From: Rhodoferax sp. BLA1
Lineage (GTDB): Bacteria > Pseudomonadota > Gammaproteobacteria > Burkholderiales > Burkholderiaceae_C
DNA length: 64,000 nucleotides
Direction of reading: 5' to 3'
Assembly: GCF_013416775.1 (NCBI RefSeq)
Contig: NZ_SZVI01000013.1
Span: 868,001-932,000, forward strand
Position numbers and translations under genes: made by a program. Under the pieces are notes generated by a model, which worked only from the letters and a program-made list of their open reading frames with translations, did no database searches and was not told the origin of the DNA. This document shows, piece by piece, positions 26,737-34,318 of this stretch. Position 1 is the first letter of the stretch, and every line of letters starts with the position of its first letter.

Positions 26737-29520
26737 ATGCAACTCAACTTTTTGGCCAAACACTCCATCAAGACACGGGTCACCTTGTCGACCATGGCCA
26801 TTTTTCTGGCCAGTTTGTGGAGCTTGTCTTTTTATGCCAGCGTTGAATTAAAAAGCGACTTGCAGGCAGGGCTCAGTGCCCAGCAATTTGCCACCGTGAC
26901 CCTGCTGTCCAAACAGCTCGATGAACAGCTGTCCGAGCGACAGGCGTGGCTGCAAATGCTGGCCAACGACATCGACGACAAGCTGCTGTTGGACCCGCCC
27001 AAATTGCAAAGCAGCCTGAACCAGCGTGCTTTGTTGCCCAACAAGTTCAACGAGGGTGTGCTGGTGCTCAACCGCCAAGGCGGGGTGCTGGCTGACAGCG
27101 CCGGTGGCATTCAACGAGACAGGCTGGCGCCGCTGGACCTGGCCTCGGTGCACACCGCCCTCAACGAAGGGCGCAGCAGCATCGGGCGGGTGTCTGTGGC
27201 GGCGTTTGCCGGCACCCCCACGCTCGACATGGCCGCACCGCTGCGGGATGCCAGTGGCCGCGTGGTGGGTGCGGTGCTTGGGCTCACCAACCTGCGCAAG
27301 CCCAACCCGCTGGCGGCCATCACCGCCAACCGCTATGGCCACACCGGTGGTTATTTGCTGGTCGACCCGCTCCAACGCCGGGTGATTGCCGCCACCAATA
27401 CCACGCGCCTGATGGAGCAACTGCCTGCAGCCGGTGTCAACCCGGCGCTGGACCGTTTCCTGGACGGTTACCAGGGCTCGCTGGTGCTGACCAACCCAAG
27501 GGGTGAGGAAGTGCTCGCCTCGGACAAAAGTGTGGTCAGTACCGGCTGGATTTTCTCGGCGGTGCTGCCCACCACCGAGGCTTTTGCCCCGATCCAGGCG
27601 ATGCAGCAACGCATGCTGATAGCCACCCTGCTGCTCACCCTGTTGGCCGGTGGTCTGACCTGGTGGCGCGTGCGGCACCAGCTGGCACCGGTGCTCGACA
27701 CCATCCGAGCGCTGGGTCGGCACCCGCCCCATAAAAATGCGCCTGTCAGCCTGCCAGTGAATGCGCCCGGAGAAATCGGTGAACTGATCCAGGCCTTCAA
27801 CACCTTGCTGGCCACCCTGGCGCAGCGCAACCAGAAGTTGCTGGCCCAACAAGACATGTTGTCGCGTACCGAGGCCTTGGCCCACCTGGGCAGCTGGTCG
27901 TGGGATGTTGACAGCAACACCGTCACCTGGTCAGACGAGTTGTTCCAGTTCTTCCGTCTGGACCCGGCAGCCGGTGCACCCACGCTGCGCCAGCTGGCCA
28001 GGCTGTTCATCCCGCAAGACGCCAAACGGCTTGAGGAAGCGGTACAGCGGGCGCTTCATTACGCCATTCCTTTTGAACTGGAGTTGCACACCCTGCGCCG
28101 CGATGGCTCACAACGCTATTACCTGGCGCGCGGTGAGGTGCAGCGTGACGACCAGCTGGTGGTGCGACAACTGGTGGGTTCACTGCAGGATGTGACCGAG
28201 CAGCGCCAGATCCAGGAGACCCTGCAACACAGTTATGGCGCACTGCAGGCGGTGTTACAAACCACGCTGGACGGGTTTGTGCGGGCCGACAAACAAGGGC
28301 GGCTGTTGCAGGTCAACCCGGCCTATTGCGCCATGTCGGGCTACTCGCAGGACGAGTTGCTGCGGATGTCCATCCTCGACCTGGAGGTCAGCGAGCGGCC
28401 AGAGGAGATTGCCGCGCGGGTGCTGCACCTGTACCAGACCGGTCGCGACCAGTTCGAAACACGCCACCGGCGCAAGGACGGCACGCTGTGGGATGTGGAG
28501 GTCAGCCTCACCACCCACGCCGATGGTGGCGGTGACATGTTTGCCTTTGTGCGTGACATCACCGATCGCAAACGCGCGCAGCTGCAGCTGGAGATGTCGG
28601 CCAGTGTTTTCAGCCATGCCCAAGAAGGCATCAGCATCACCGATGTCCACGGCCACATCCTGAACGTCAACGACACCTTTTGCCAGATCACCGGTTACTC
28701 ACGCGCCGAAGTCATTGGCAAACACACGCGGCTGCTCAAGTCCGAGCGCCAGGACAGCACGTTTTACCAAACCATGTGGAAGGCCCTGCTGATCAATGGT
28801 CACTGGAGCGGCGAGATCTGGAACCGGCGCAAAAATGGCGAAATCTACCCCGAGCTGCTGACCATCAGCGCGGTGCGCGATGAGCGCGGTGTGACGCGCC
28901 AGTATGTGGCCCTGTTCTCCGACATCTCGGCGCGCAAAGCCAACGAAGACCGGGTGCGGCAACTGGCTTTTTTTGATGCCCTGACCGAGCTGCCGAATCG
29001 CCGCCTGCTGACCGACCGCCTGAGCCAGATCCTGCTGGCTAACAAACGCAGCGGCCACTTTGGCGCGGTGCTGTTCATGGACCTGGACAACTTCAAGCCG
29101 CTCAACGACACACACGGCCACGCGGTGGGCGACTTGCTGCTGATCGAAGTGGCACGGCGCCTCAAAGCCAGTGTGCGCGAGGTCGACACCGTGGCGCGCC
29201 TGGGGGGTGACGAGTTTGTGGTGCTGCTCAGCGAACTTGACCTCACGCTGGAAACCTCGCAGACGCAGGCCATGGCCATCGCCGATAAAATCCGCCGGTC
29301 CATTGCCGAGGTGTATCGGCTCACCCGCAACAGCCACACGGGCTCGGCCAGCCAAGCGGTCGAGCACCATTGCACCGCCAGCATCGGTGTGGCCGTGTTT
29401 GACCCCAGCCAGACCGACCAGGAAAACATCTTGCACCACGCTGATGAAGCCATGTACCGTGCCAAGGAAACCGGGCGCAACCAGGTGCTGCTGTACACCA
29501 CCTTGCCAGCCAACACCTGA
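26737..29520 (+). CDS. Membrane diguanylate cyclase with sensor, PAS and GGDEF domains
   Basis: A 927-residue inner-membrane signalling protein. TM1 (about 15-35), a periplasmic Cache-like sensor (about 40-285), TM2 (about 290-308), and a HAMP-like stretch come first. Three PAS domains follow, the last two ending in FVRDITDRKRA and LFSDISARKAN. A C-terminal GGDEF domain carries RLGGDEFVVLL (GGDEF from residue 823). The inhibitory I-site RxxD (REVD) stands five residues before GGDEF, so product feedback is likely. There is no EAL domain. It makes cyclic di-GMP from two GTP; the ligand is unknown. Confidence 0.93.
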   Translation: MQLNFLAKHSIKTRVTLSTMAIFLASLWSLSFYASVELKSDLQAGLSAQQFATVTLLSKQLDEQLSERQAWLQMLANDIDDKLLLDPPKLQSSLNQRALLPNKFNEGVLVLNRQGGVLADSAGGIQRDRLAPLDLASVHTALNEGRSSIGRVSVAAFAGTPTLDMAAPLRDASGRVVGAVLGLTNLRKPNPLAAITANRYGHTGGYLLVDPLQRRVIAATNTTRLMEQLPAAGVNPALDRFLDGYQGSLVLTNPRGEEVLASDKSVVSTGWIFSAVLPTTEAFAPIQAMQQRMLIATLLLTLLAGGLTWWRVRHQLAPVLDTIRALGRHPPHKNAPVSLPVNAPGEIGELIQAFNTLLATLAQRNQKLLAQQDMLSRTEALAHLGSWSWDVDSNTVTWSDELFQFFRLDPAAGAPTLRQLARLFIPQDAKRLEEAVQRALHYAIPFELELHTLRRDGSQRYYLARGEVQRDDQLVVRQLVGSLQDVTEQRQIQETLQHSYGALQAVLQTTLDGFVRADKQGRLLQVNPAYCAMSGYSQDELLRMSILDLEVSERPEEIAARVLHLYQTGRDQFETRHRRKDGTLWDVEVSLTTHADGGGDMFAFVRDITDRKRAQLQLEMSASVFSHAQEGISITDVHGHILNVNDTFCQITGYSRAEVIGKHTRLLKSERQDSTFYQTMWKALLINGHWSGEIWNRRKNGEIYPELLTISAVRDERGVTRQYVALFSDISARKANEDRVRQLAFFDALTELPNRRLLTDRLSQILLANKRSGHFGAVLFMDLDNFKPLNDTHGHAVGDLLLIEVARRLKASVREVDTVARLGGDEFVVLLSELDLTLETSQTQAMAIADKIRRSIAEVYRLTRNSHTGSASQAVEHHCTASIGVAVFDPSQTDQENILHHADEAMYRAKETGRNQVLLYTTLPANT

Positions 29521-29533
29521 AACTATTGAATGT

Positions 29534-29580
29534 ATAGCTACCAGCCCTTATTGAATAAGGGCTAGAGCACTGAATTTCCC
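29534..29580 (+). repeat. Dispersed palindromic repeat, copy between the GGDEF and patatin genes
   Basis: ATAGCT, 19 bases (ACCAGCCCTTATTGAATAA), GGGCTAGAGC. Arms AGCCCTTATT and AATAAGGGCT are perfect. It starts 14 bases after the cyclase stop and reaches to within 11 bases of the next start. Confidence 0.88.
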
Positions 29581-29590
29581 TTATTTATTT

Positions 29591-30487
29591 ATGTACCGCC
29601 GCTCCCTCCTCCTGTCTGCCGCTGGCCTGCTGGCCGCTTGCAGCACCTCTGCCCCCCCACCCCCTGCCCCGCTGGCCCCACCCGGCCCACCACGCCAGCC
29701 ACGTATTGGCATCGCCCTGGGCGGTGGTGGCACCAAGGGCTTTGCGCATGTGGGTGTGATCAAAGCCTTGGAGGCGCAGGGCCTGCGGCCCGAATTGATC
29801 GCGGGCACCAGCGCTGGCAGCGTGGTTGGCGCCCTGTACGCCAGCGGGCTCGACGGTTTTGCGCTGCAGGAACTGGCGTTTGGGCTGGACGAGAGCAAGG
29901 TCAAAGACTTCAACCTACGCAGCCCCTGGGAAGGCCTGGTGATTGGCCAGAAACTGCAGGACTATGTCAACCAGTTGGTCAAAAACCGGCCCATCGACCA
30001 GTTGTCCAAACCCTTTGTGGCGGTGGCCACGCAGGGGGATACCGGCCAGCGGGTCGACTTTGCGCGTGGCAACACCGGGCAGGCGGTGCGCGCCTCCAGC
30101 AGCTTTCCGGTGTTTTTTAAACCGACCCAAATCCTCGGAAAAACCTATGTGGACGGTTGCCTGGTGAGTCCGGTGCCGGTGGATGCCGCACGCAAGATGG
30201 GCGCCGACATCGTGATCGGGGTGGACATCTCTGCCCAGCTGGAGCGGCGTCTGGTGTTTGACGGCCTGAGCAATGTGATTGACCAGTCCCTGGTCATCAT
30301 GATCAGGCGCCTGGGTGAACAGGAACTGGCTCGCGCCGATGTGGTGATCCGGCCCAAGGTCGGCAAACTGGGTGTCACCGACTTTGACCAGAAGGACAAA
30401 GCCATTCTGGAAGGTGAAAAAGCCGTGGCGCTGGCGCTGGCCGACGTTCGCCTGGCCATTCAGAAGTGGCAGCTCAGCCACCCCTGA
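29591..30487 (+). CDS. Patatin-like phospholipase, lipoprotein
   Basis: A 298-residue predicted serine lipase or phospholipase. The N-terminus is a lipoprotein signal (LLSAAGLLAAC, lipid-modified Cys at about 17), followed by a Pro/Ala-rich tether. The patatin fold shows the oxyanion loop GGGGTKGFAHVGV, the nucleophile GTSAGS (Ser74) and the dyad aspartate in YVDGC (Asp188), where the usual DGG/A is DGC. It resembles the RssA branch of patatins. Anchoring in the outer or inner membrane is inferred from the lipobox. The substrate is unknown. Confidence 0.9.
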   Translation: MYRRSLLLSAAGLLAACSTSAPPPPAPLAPPGPPRQPRIGIALGGGGTKGFAHVGVIKALEAQGLRPELIAGTSAGSVVGALYASGLDGFALQELAFGLDESKVKDFNLRSPWEGLVIGQKLQDYVNQLVKNRPIDQLSKPFVAVATQGDTGQRVDFARGNTGQAVRASSSFPVFFKPTQILGKTYVDGCLVSPVPVDAARKMGADIVIGVDISAQLERRLVFDGLSNVIDQSLVIMIRRLGEQELARADVVIRPKVGKLGVTDFDQKDKAILEGEKAVALALADVRLAIQKWQLSHP

Positions 30488-30494
30488 ACTTGTT

Positions 30495-30962
30495 TTAACT
30501 CGTCAGGCTCTGCAGGTAGTTGGGCAGGCCCATGCTCTGGATCAGCTCCTGCTGGGTCTCCAGCCAGTCCAGGTGTTCCTCGTTTTCTTCCTTGAGGTGC
30601 TCGAGCAGATCACGCGAAACATAGTCCTGCTCGCGCTCACAGGTCGCAATCGCATCCACCAGAACGCTGTGTTTGCGCTGCTCCAGCTGCAAGTCACAGC
30701 TGATGATTTCCGGCACATCTTCACCGATCAGGAGCTTGCCAAGTTCCTGCAGATTGGGCAGCCCTTCGAGCAGAAAGATGCGCTGGATCAGCCGGTCCGA
30801 GTGTTTCATCTCGTCAATCGACTGGTGGTAGATCTTGCTGTCGAGCTTCTCATACCCTTGGTTCTTGGCCATACGGGCGTGCAGAAAATACTGGTTGATG
30901 GCAGTCAACGACTCACGCAAGGCGCTATTGAGCACCATCAAAACGGGCGCAGAGATCTTCAT
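30495..30962 (-). CDS. bfr: Bacterioferritin, haem-ligand subunit with altered ferroxidase site
   Basis: Iron-storage subunit of 155 residues, start MKISAPVLMVLN at 30962. Numbering matches E. coli Bfr through the first two helices: the haem ligand Met52 (IDEMKH), Glu51 and His54 are present. Position 18, normally Glu, is Ser (RESLTAINQ), and the residue three before His130, normally Glu127, is Asn (ENEEH). Two of six ferroxidase ligands therefore appear lost. It is the last gene of bfd-bfr-bfr and lies 23 bases after the other subunit, so the two probably form mixed 24-mers. Confidence 0.93.
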   Translation of the reverse strand: MKISAPVLMVLNSALRESLTAINQYFLHARMAKNQGYEKLDSKIYHQSIDEMKHSDRLIQRIFLLEGLPNLQELGKLLIGEDVPEIISCDLQLEQRKHSVLVDAIATCEREQDYVSRDLLEHLKEENEEHLDWLETQQELIQSMGLPNYLQSLTS

Positions 30963-30985
30963 GGTGGTGGCTCCTAAAAGGTGTG

Positions 30986-31453
30986 TCAGCTGGCTTGGCT
31001 TTGCAGGTAATTGGGCAGGCCAATCTGTTGAATCAGGAACAGCTGCTGCTCCAGCCAATGGGCATGGTCTTCTTCGGTGTCCTTGAGTTGCGCCACCAGG
31101 ATGTTGCGCGACACATAGTCCTGCTCGGTCTCGCACAGGGCCACACCCTTCTTAAGGTCAGCGCGCACCTTGAACTCCACCGCCAGATCGTTCTCGAGCA
31201 TGGACACCACACTGCTGCCGATGTTGAGCTGCTCAGGCGTCATGGCAGGTGTGCCACCCAACATCAAAATTCTGGCGATCAGCGCACTGGCATGACCGGT
31301 TTCATCGGCCATTTCATGGGCAATACGGTCGTGTAACTTGCCATAACCCCATTCGTGGAACATGCGCGAATGGATGAAATACTGATCACGCGCAGCAAGC
31401 TCGCCGGCCAGAAGGAAGTTGAGATAAGAAAGAACTGCTGGACTGCCTTGCAT
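30986..31453 (-). CDS. bfr: Bacterioferritin, ferroxidase-type subunit lacking the haem methionine
   Basis: A 155-residue bacterioferritin, start [12 protein letters not shown] at 31453. Glu18 ([10 protein letters not shown]), Glu51, His54 and the ExxH pair before WLE (Glu127, His130) are all present, and a Glu stands at the position of Glu94. The haem-ligand position 52 is Thr (DETGH), so it should not bind haem through the usual paired methionines. It complements the downstream subunit, which has the opposite pattern. Confidence 0.93.
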   Translation of the reverse strand: MQGSPAVLSYLNFLLAGELAARDQYFIHSRMFHEWGYGKLHDRIAHEMADETGHASALIARILMLGGTPAMTPEQLNIGSSVVSMLENDLAVEFKVRADLKKGVALCETEQDYVSRNILVAQLKDTEEDHAHWLEQQLFLIQQIGLPNYLQSQAS

Positions 31454-31578
31454 GGTGGGCTCCTGTTGGTTGGGTCCGCGCATTGTAGAAACGCACAGGC
31501 TCAAGTCAACAGCGTGGGGGCATCACCCACCGTGGCAGAACTTTCAGGGCATCACAGGGCGCAAGACGATGGCAGATC

Positions 31579-31806
31579 CTAACCGGCCAAAGCTAGCGAA
31601 CCCCGGACTGGCTGGCCGTTGTGCTCGATGTGGGCAACCAACTGGTTCGGGCTACATTCCGCGATGATGCTTCTGGCCTTGCACTCACATTTGCCACACT
31701 GGGTGGCCACGCCCAACTCCATCTGGAGGTCATCAAAGTCCAGACCCGCGCGCGCACAACGTTCAATCGTTTTGTCATTGACGCGACGGCAAACGCAAAT
31801 AATCAT
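31579..31806 (-). CDS. bfd: Bacterioferritin-associated ferredoxin
   Basis: A 75-residue [2Fe-2S] protein of the Bfd family that delivers electrons to bacterioferritin haem for iron release. Ligands are Cys4 and Cys6 (CVC) and Cys37 and Cys40 (CGKC). Two further cysteines (17, 42) are probably not ligands. It stands first in the bfd-bfr-bfr cluster and has a Fur-type box 40 bases upstream, so it should be induced under iron limitation, which fits a role in mobilising stored iron. Confidence 0.93.
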   Translation of the reverse strand: MIICVCRRVNDKTIERCARAGLDFDDLQMELGVATQCGKCECKARSIIAECSPNQLVAHIEHNGQPVRGSLALAG

Positions 31807-31846
31807 GACGCTTTTGATCTCCAGTAATGGTAACTATTCCCAGTTG

Positions 31847-31865
31847 GCAAATGATAACCATTCTT
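31847..31865. promoter_or_regulatory. Fur box upstream of bfd
   Basis: GCAAATGATAACCATTCTT matches 14 of 19 positions of the Fur consensus GATAATGATAATCATTATC, including the central ATGATAA. It lies 41 bases upstream of the bfd start, where a repressor would block transcription. Confidence 0.78.
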
Positions 31866-31961
31866 GAAAGGAACAGCAAGCCTGGGGTTGACCATCACCC
31901 GGGCGGGGGCTTGTGGCCAGCACCCAAGCTCGCGACATCCCGGGTTTTCGCCCCACCCGAT

Positions 31962-32013
31962 CTATGTTGGAGCGCTCACGCTGACGCACGCTGAACACAC
32001 ATCGCCAACATAG
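31962..32013. repeat. Inverted repeat upstream of azlC
   Basis: CTATGTTGG (31962-31970) and CCAACATAG (32005-32013) are perfect 9-bp inverted arms 34 bases apart, ending 48 bases before the azlC start. They could be two half sites of a dimeric regulator or a long-loop hairpin. Confidence 0.55.
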
Positions 32014-32061
32014 GTATAGGGATAATCCAGATCCCGCCCCCAAGCGCTTACACAGGCTGTC

Positions 32062-32769
32062 ATGCCCCCTGCTTCCCCTGACCTGGTGCCAACACACCCA
32101 CCCGCCATCTCGGTGCTGAGCCTGTCCATTCCTGTGGCCATGGGTTATGTGCCGCTGGGCATGGTGTTTGGGTTTTTGTTTGTACAAGCCGGTGCCACCT
32201 GGTGGCTGGCTGTGGCCGCCAGTGTGCTGGTGTTTGCCGGTGCAGCGCAGTTCATGATGGTGCCGATGCTGGCCCTGGGCTTGCCACTGGCCAGCATTGC
32301 CCTGGCCACACTCGTGGTGAATCTGCGCCACATCTTCTACGGCCTGTCCCTGCTGGACAAGCTGCCACAGCAGGCTGTGGCACGCTGGTATTTGGTGTTT
32401 GCACTCACCGATGAAACCTATTCGGTGCTAACCACCTTGCCACCGGGCACCAGCACCCGTCAGATGGTCAGTGTGGCGCTGGTCAATCAGGGCTGGTGGG
32501 TGCTGGGCACACTGCTGGGGGCGCTGATCGGCACCCAGGCCCAGGTACCCCTGGTCGGACTGGACTTTGCGCTGGCCGCGCTGTTTGCGGTGCTGGCGGT
32601 TGAACAATGGCGCAGCGCTCACAACGCCACACCGCTGTGGGTAGCCTTGCTCAGTTATGCCCTGGCGCAGGCGCTGATGCCACAACAGGCCCTGCTGATC
32701 GCGATTGCCTTGAGTGTGCTGGCTGGCCTGTTGTTACCCAAGTGGCTGTTGTCCAGGGAGGCAGCATGA
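32062..32769 (+). CDS. azlC: AzlC family branched-chain amino acid exporter, large subunit
   Basis: A 235-residue membrane protein with about seven hydrophobic segments. AzlC-family features are IPVAMGYVPLGMVFGFLFVQAG near the start, LVFAGAAQFMMVPML, VNLRHIFYGLSL and ALTDETYSV. With AzlD it exports branched-chain amino acids or analogues. The azlD start codon overlaps its stop. No Lrp- or LysR-type regulator is adjacent. Confidence 0.93.
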   Translation: MPPASPDLVPTHPPAISVLSLSIPVAMGYVPLGMVFGFLFVQAGATWWLAVAASVLVFAGAAQFMMVPMLALGLPLASIALATLVVNLRHIFYGLSLLDKLPQQAVARWYLVFALTDETYSVLTTLPPGTSTRQMVSVALVNQGWWVLGTLLGALIGTQAQVPLVGLDFALAALFAVLAVEQWRSAHNATPLWVALLSYALAQALMPQQALLIAIALSVLAGLLLPKWLLSREAA

Positions 32770-33095
32770 TTGAGCCGGGTTACGCGCTGGGCGTGATGGC
32801 AGCCATGGCGGCCGTCACCTTCGGGCTGCGGGCGCTGCCGTTTCTGGCGGCCAAGTTTTTGCAAAAACACCCGATGGTGCAACAGCTTGGCCGATTCTTG
32901 CCGCTGGCCATCATGAGTCTGTTGCTGGTGCACACGCTGGTGGGCAGTGCACGAGACAACCCAGCTGGCCCCTGGGCGGAACTGCTGGCGGTGGCAGTGA
33001 CCCTGGGCCTGCAATGGTTCAAACGCCAGGCGCTGCTGAGCATTCTGGTGGGTACCGGGCTGTATGTGGCGCTGCGCAACAGCGCGCTCCTGTGA
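32766..33095 (+). CDS. azlD: AzlD family branched-chain amino acid exporter, small subunit
   Basis: A 109-residue membrane protein, start MIEPGYALGVMAAMAAVTFGLRALPF at 32766, overlapping the azlC stop (ATGA). The RALPF motif and three to four membrane segments fit AzlD. A longer reading from 32607 lies inside azlC and is discarded. Confidence 0.93.
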   Translation: MIEPGYALGVMAAMAAVTFGLRALPFLAAKFLQKHPMVQQLGRFLPLAIMSLLLVHTLVGSARDNPAGPWAELLAVAVTLGLQWFKRQALLSILVGTGLYVALRNSALL

Positions 33096-33108
33096 TACAT
33101 CTATTTTG

Positions 33109-33152
33109 ATAGTAACCAGCCCTTGTTATATAAGGGCTACAGGCATTTTTAA
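33109..33152 (+). repeat. Dispersed palindromic repeat, copy after azlD
   Basis: ATAGTA, 19 bases, GGGCTACAGGCATTTTT. AGGCATTTTTAATGCCT adds a second small hairpin at its right end (33142-33158). It separates azlD from the convergent HD-GYP gene, so it may work as a terminator. Confidence 0.82.
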
Positions 33153-33205
33153 TGCCTAACAAGGGCAACACCGGCGGCGTGTGGTGGTCTGCTCGCAGGT
33201 CGACG

Positions 33206-34306
33206 TCACGGGTCCACAAACCGCGCTGAAATGGCCTTGAACTCATCCTGCACCGCCACAAACGCATCGACCACGTCGGGGTCAAAGTGGCTGGCCCGGC
33301 CCGCCAGAATGATCTCGACCGCCTGGGCATGTGACATGCCCGCCTTGTAGACCCGTCGACTGATCAAGGCGTCATAGACATCGGCCAGCGCCATCAAGCG
33401 GGCGCTGATCGGGATGGCATCCCCCACCAAGCCCTGCGGGTAACCGCTGCCATCCCACTTTTCCTGGTGCGACAAGGCGATTTCCTTGGCCGTGCGCAAG
33501 AAGTCCACCGTGATACCCAAGGCTTTCTCCGCGTGTTCGATGGCTTCGAACCCCAGCGTGGTGTGGCGTTTCATGATCTCCAGCTCGTGCGGTTCGAAGC
33601 CCCCGGGCTTGAGCAGGATGCGATCCGGAATACCGACCTTGCCGATGTCGTGCAGCGGCGCCGACTTGAATAACATGGTGATGTTGGCCTCACTCAGATA
33701 CCGCTCAAAGCGTGGGTGCTGGCGCAGCTGCAGCGCCAGCGCCTGCACGTAATACTGAGTGCGCCGGATGTGGTTGCCGGTGTCGGTGTCGCGGGTTTCC
33801 GCGAGTGAGGCCAGCGCAAGAATGGTCACATCCTGGATCGCCATCACCTCGGCGGTGCGCCGCGCCACCTCCTGCTCCAGATAGGCGCTTTTGTCGCGCA
33901 GAAAATCCGACGAGGCCTTGAGTGCCAGATGGGTTTTGACCCGCTCTTGCAAAATGGGCGGGCTGATCGGTTTGGTGATGTAGTCCACCGCGCCCAGCTC
34001 AAAACCCTTGCGCTCGTCCTCGATCTCGGCTTTGGCCGTGAGAAAAATCACCCGGATGTCGCGCGCCTTGGGGTCGGCCTTGAGGCGCTGGCAGACCTCG
34101 TAGCCATCCATGCCGGGCATCATGATGTCGAGCAGGATCAGGTCGGGCGGCTGTTCGGAGCTTGCAATACGCAGGGCTTTTTCGCCATTGTTGGCGACCC
34201 GCACGATGTAGTCGTCGCGCAGCAGGCCACTCACCAGGGACAGGTTGTCGGGTGTGTCGTCCACCACCAGCACGGTGGATTTTCGGGGTGCTTGCGGGAT
34301 GTCCAT
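33206..34306 (-). CDS. Response regulator with HD-GYP cyclic di-GMP phosphodiesterase domain
   Basis: A 366-residue RpfG-like protein. The receiver domain (about 10-128) has VDDTPDN and the phospho-acceptor in LLDIMMPGMDG. The HD-GYP domain (about 160-350) has HDIGKVGIPD, HHTT-like KRHTTLGFEAI and GYP in WDGSGYPQG, so the metal site looks intact. It should hydrolyse cyclic di-GMP when phosphorylated. It starts 12 bases after the hybrid kinase gene, its likely partner. Confidence 0.95.
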   Translation of the reverse strand: MDIPQAPRKSTVLVVDDTPDNLSLVSGLLRDDYIVRVANNGEKALRIASSEQPPDLILLDIMMPGMDGYEVCQRLKADPKARDIRVIFLTAKAEIEDERKGFELGAVDYITKPISPPILQERVKTHLALKASSDFLRDKSAYLEQEVARRTAEVMAIQDVTILALASLAETRDTDTGNHIRRTQYYVQALALQLRQHPRFERYLSEANITMLFKSAPLHDIGKVGIPDRILLKPGGFEPHELEIMKRHTTLGFEAIEHAEKALGITVDFLRTAKEIALSHQEKWDGSGYPQGLVGDAIPISARLMALADVYDALISRRVYKAGMSHAQAVEIILAGRASHFDPDVVDAFVAVQDEFKAISARFVDP

Positions 34307-34318
34307 AAAGTTAAAACC

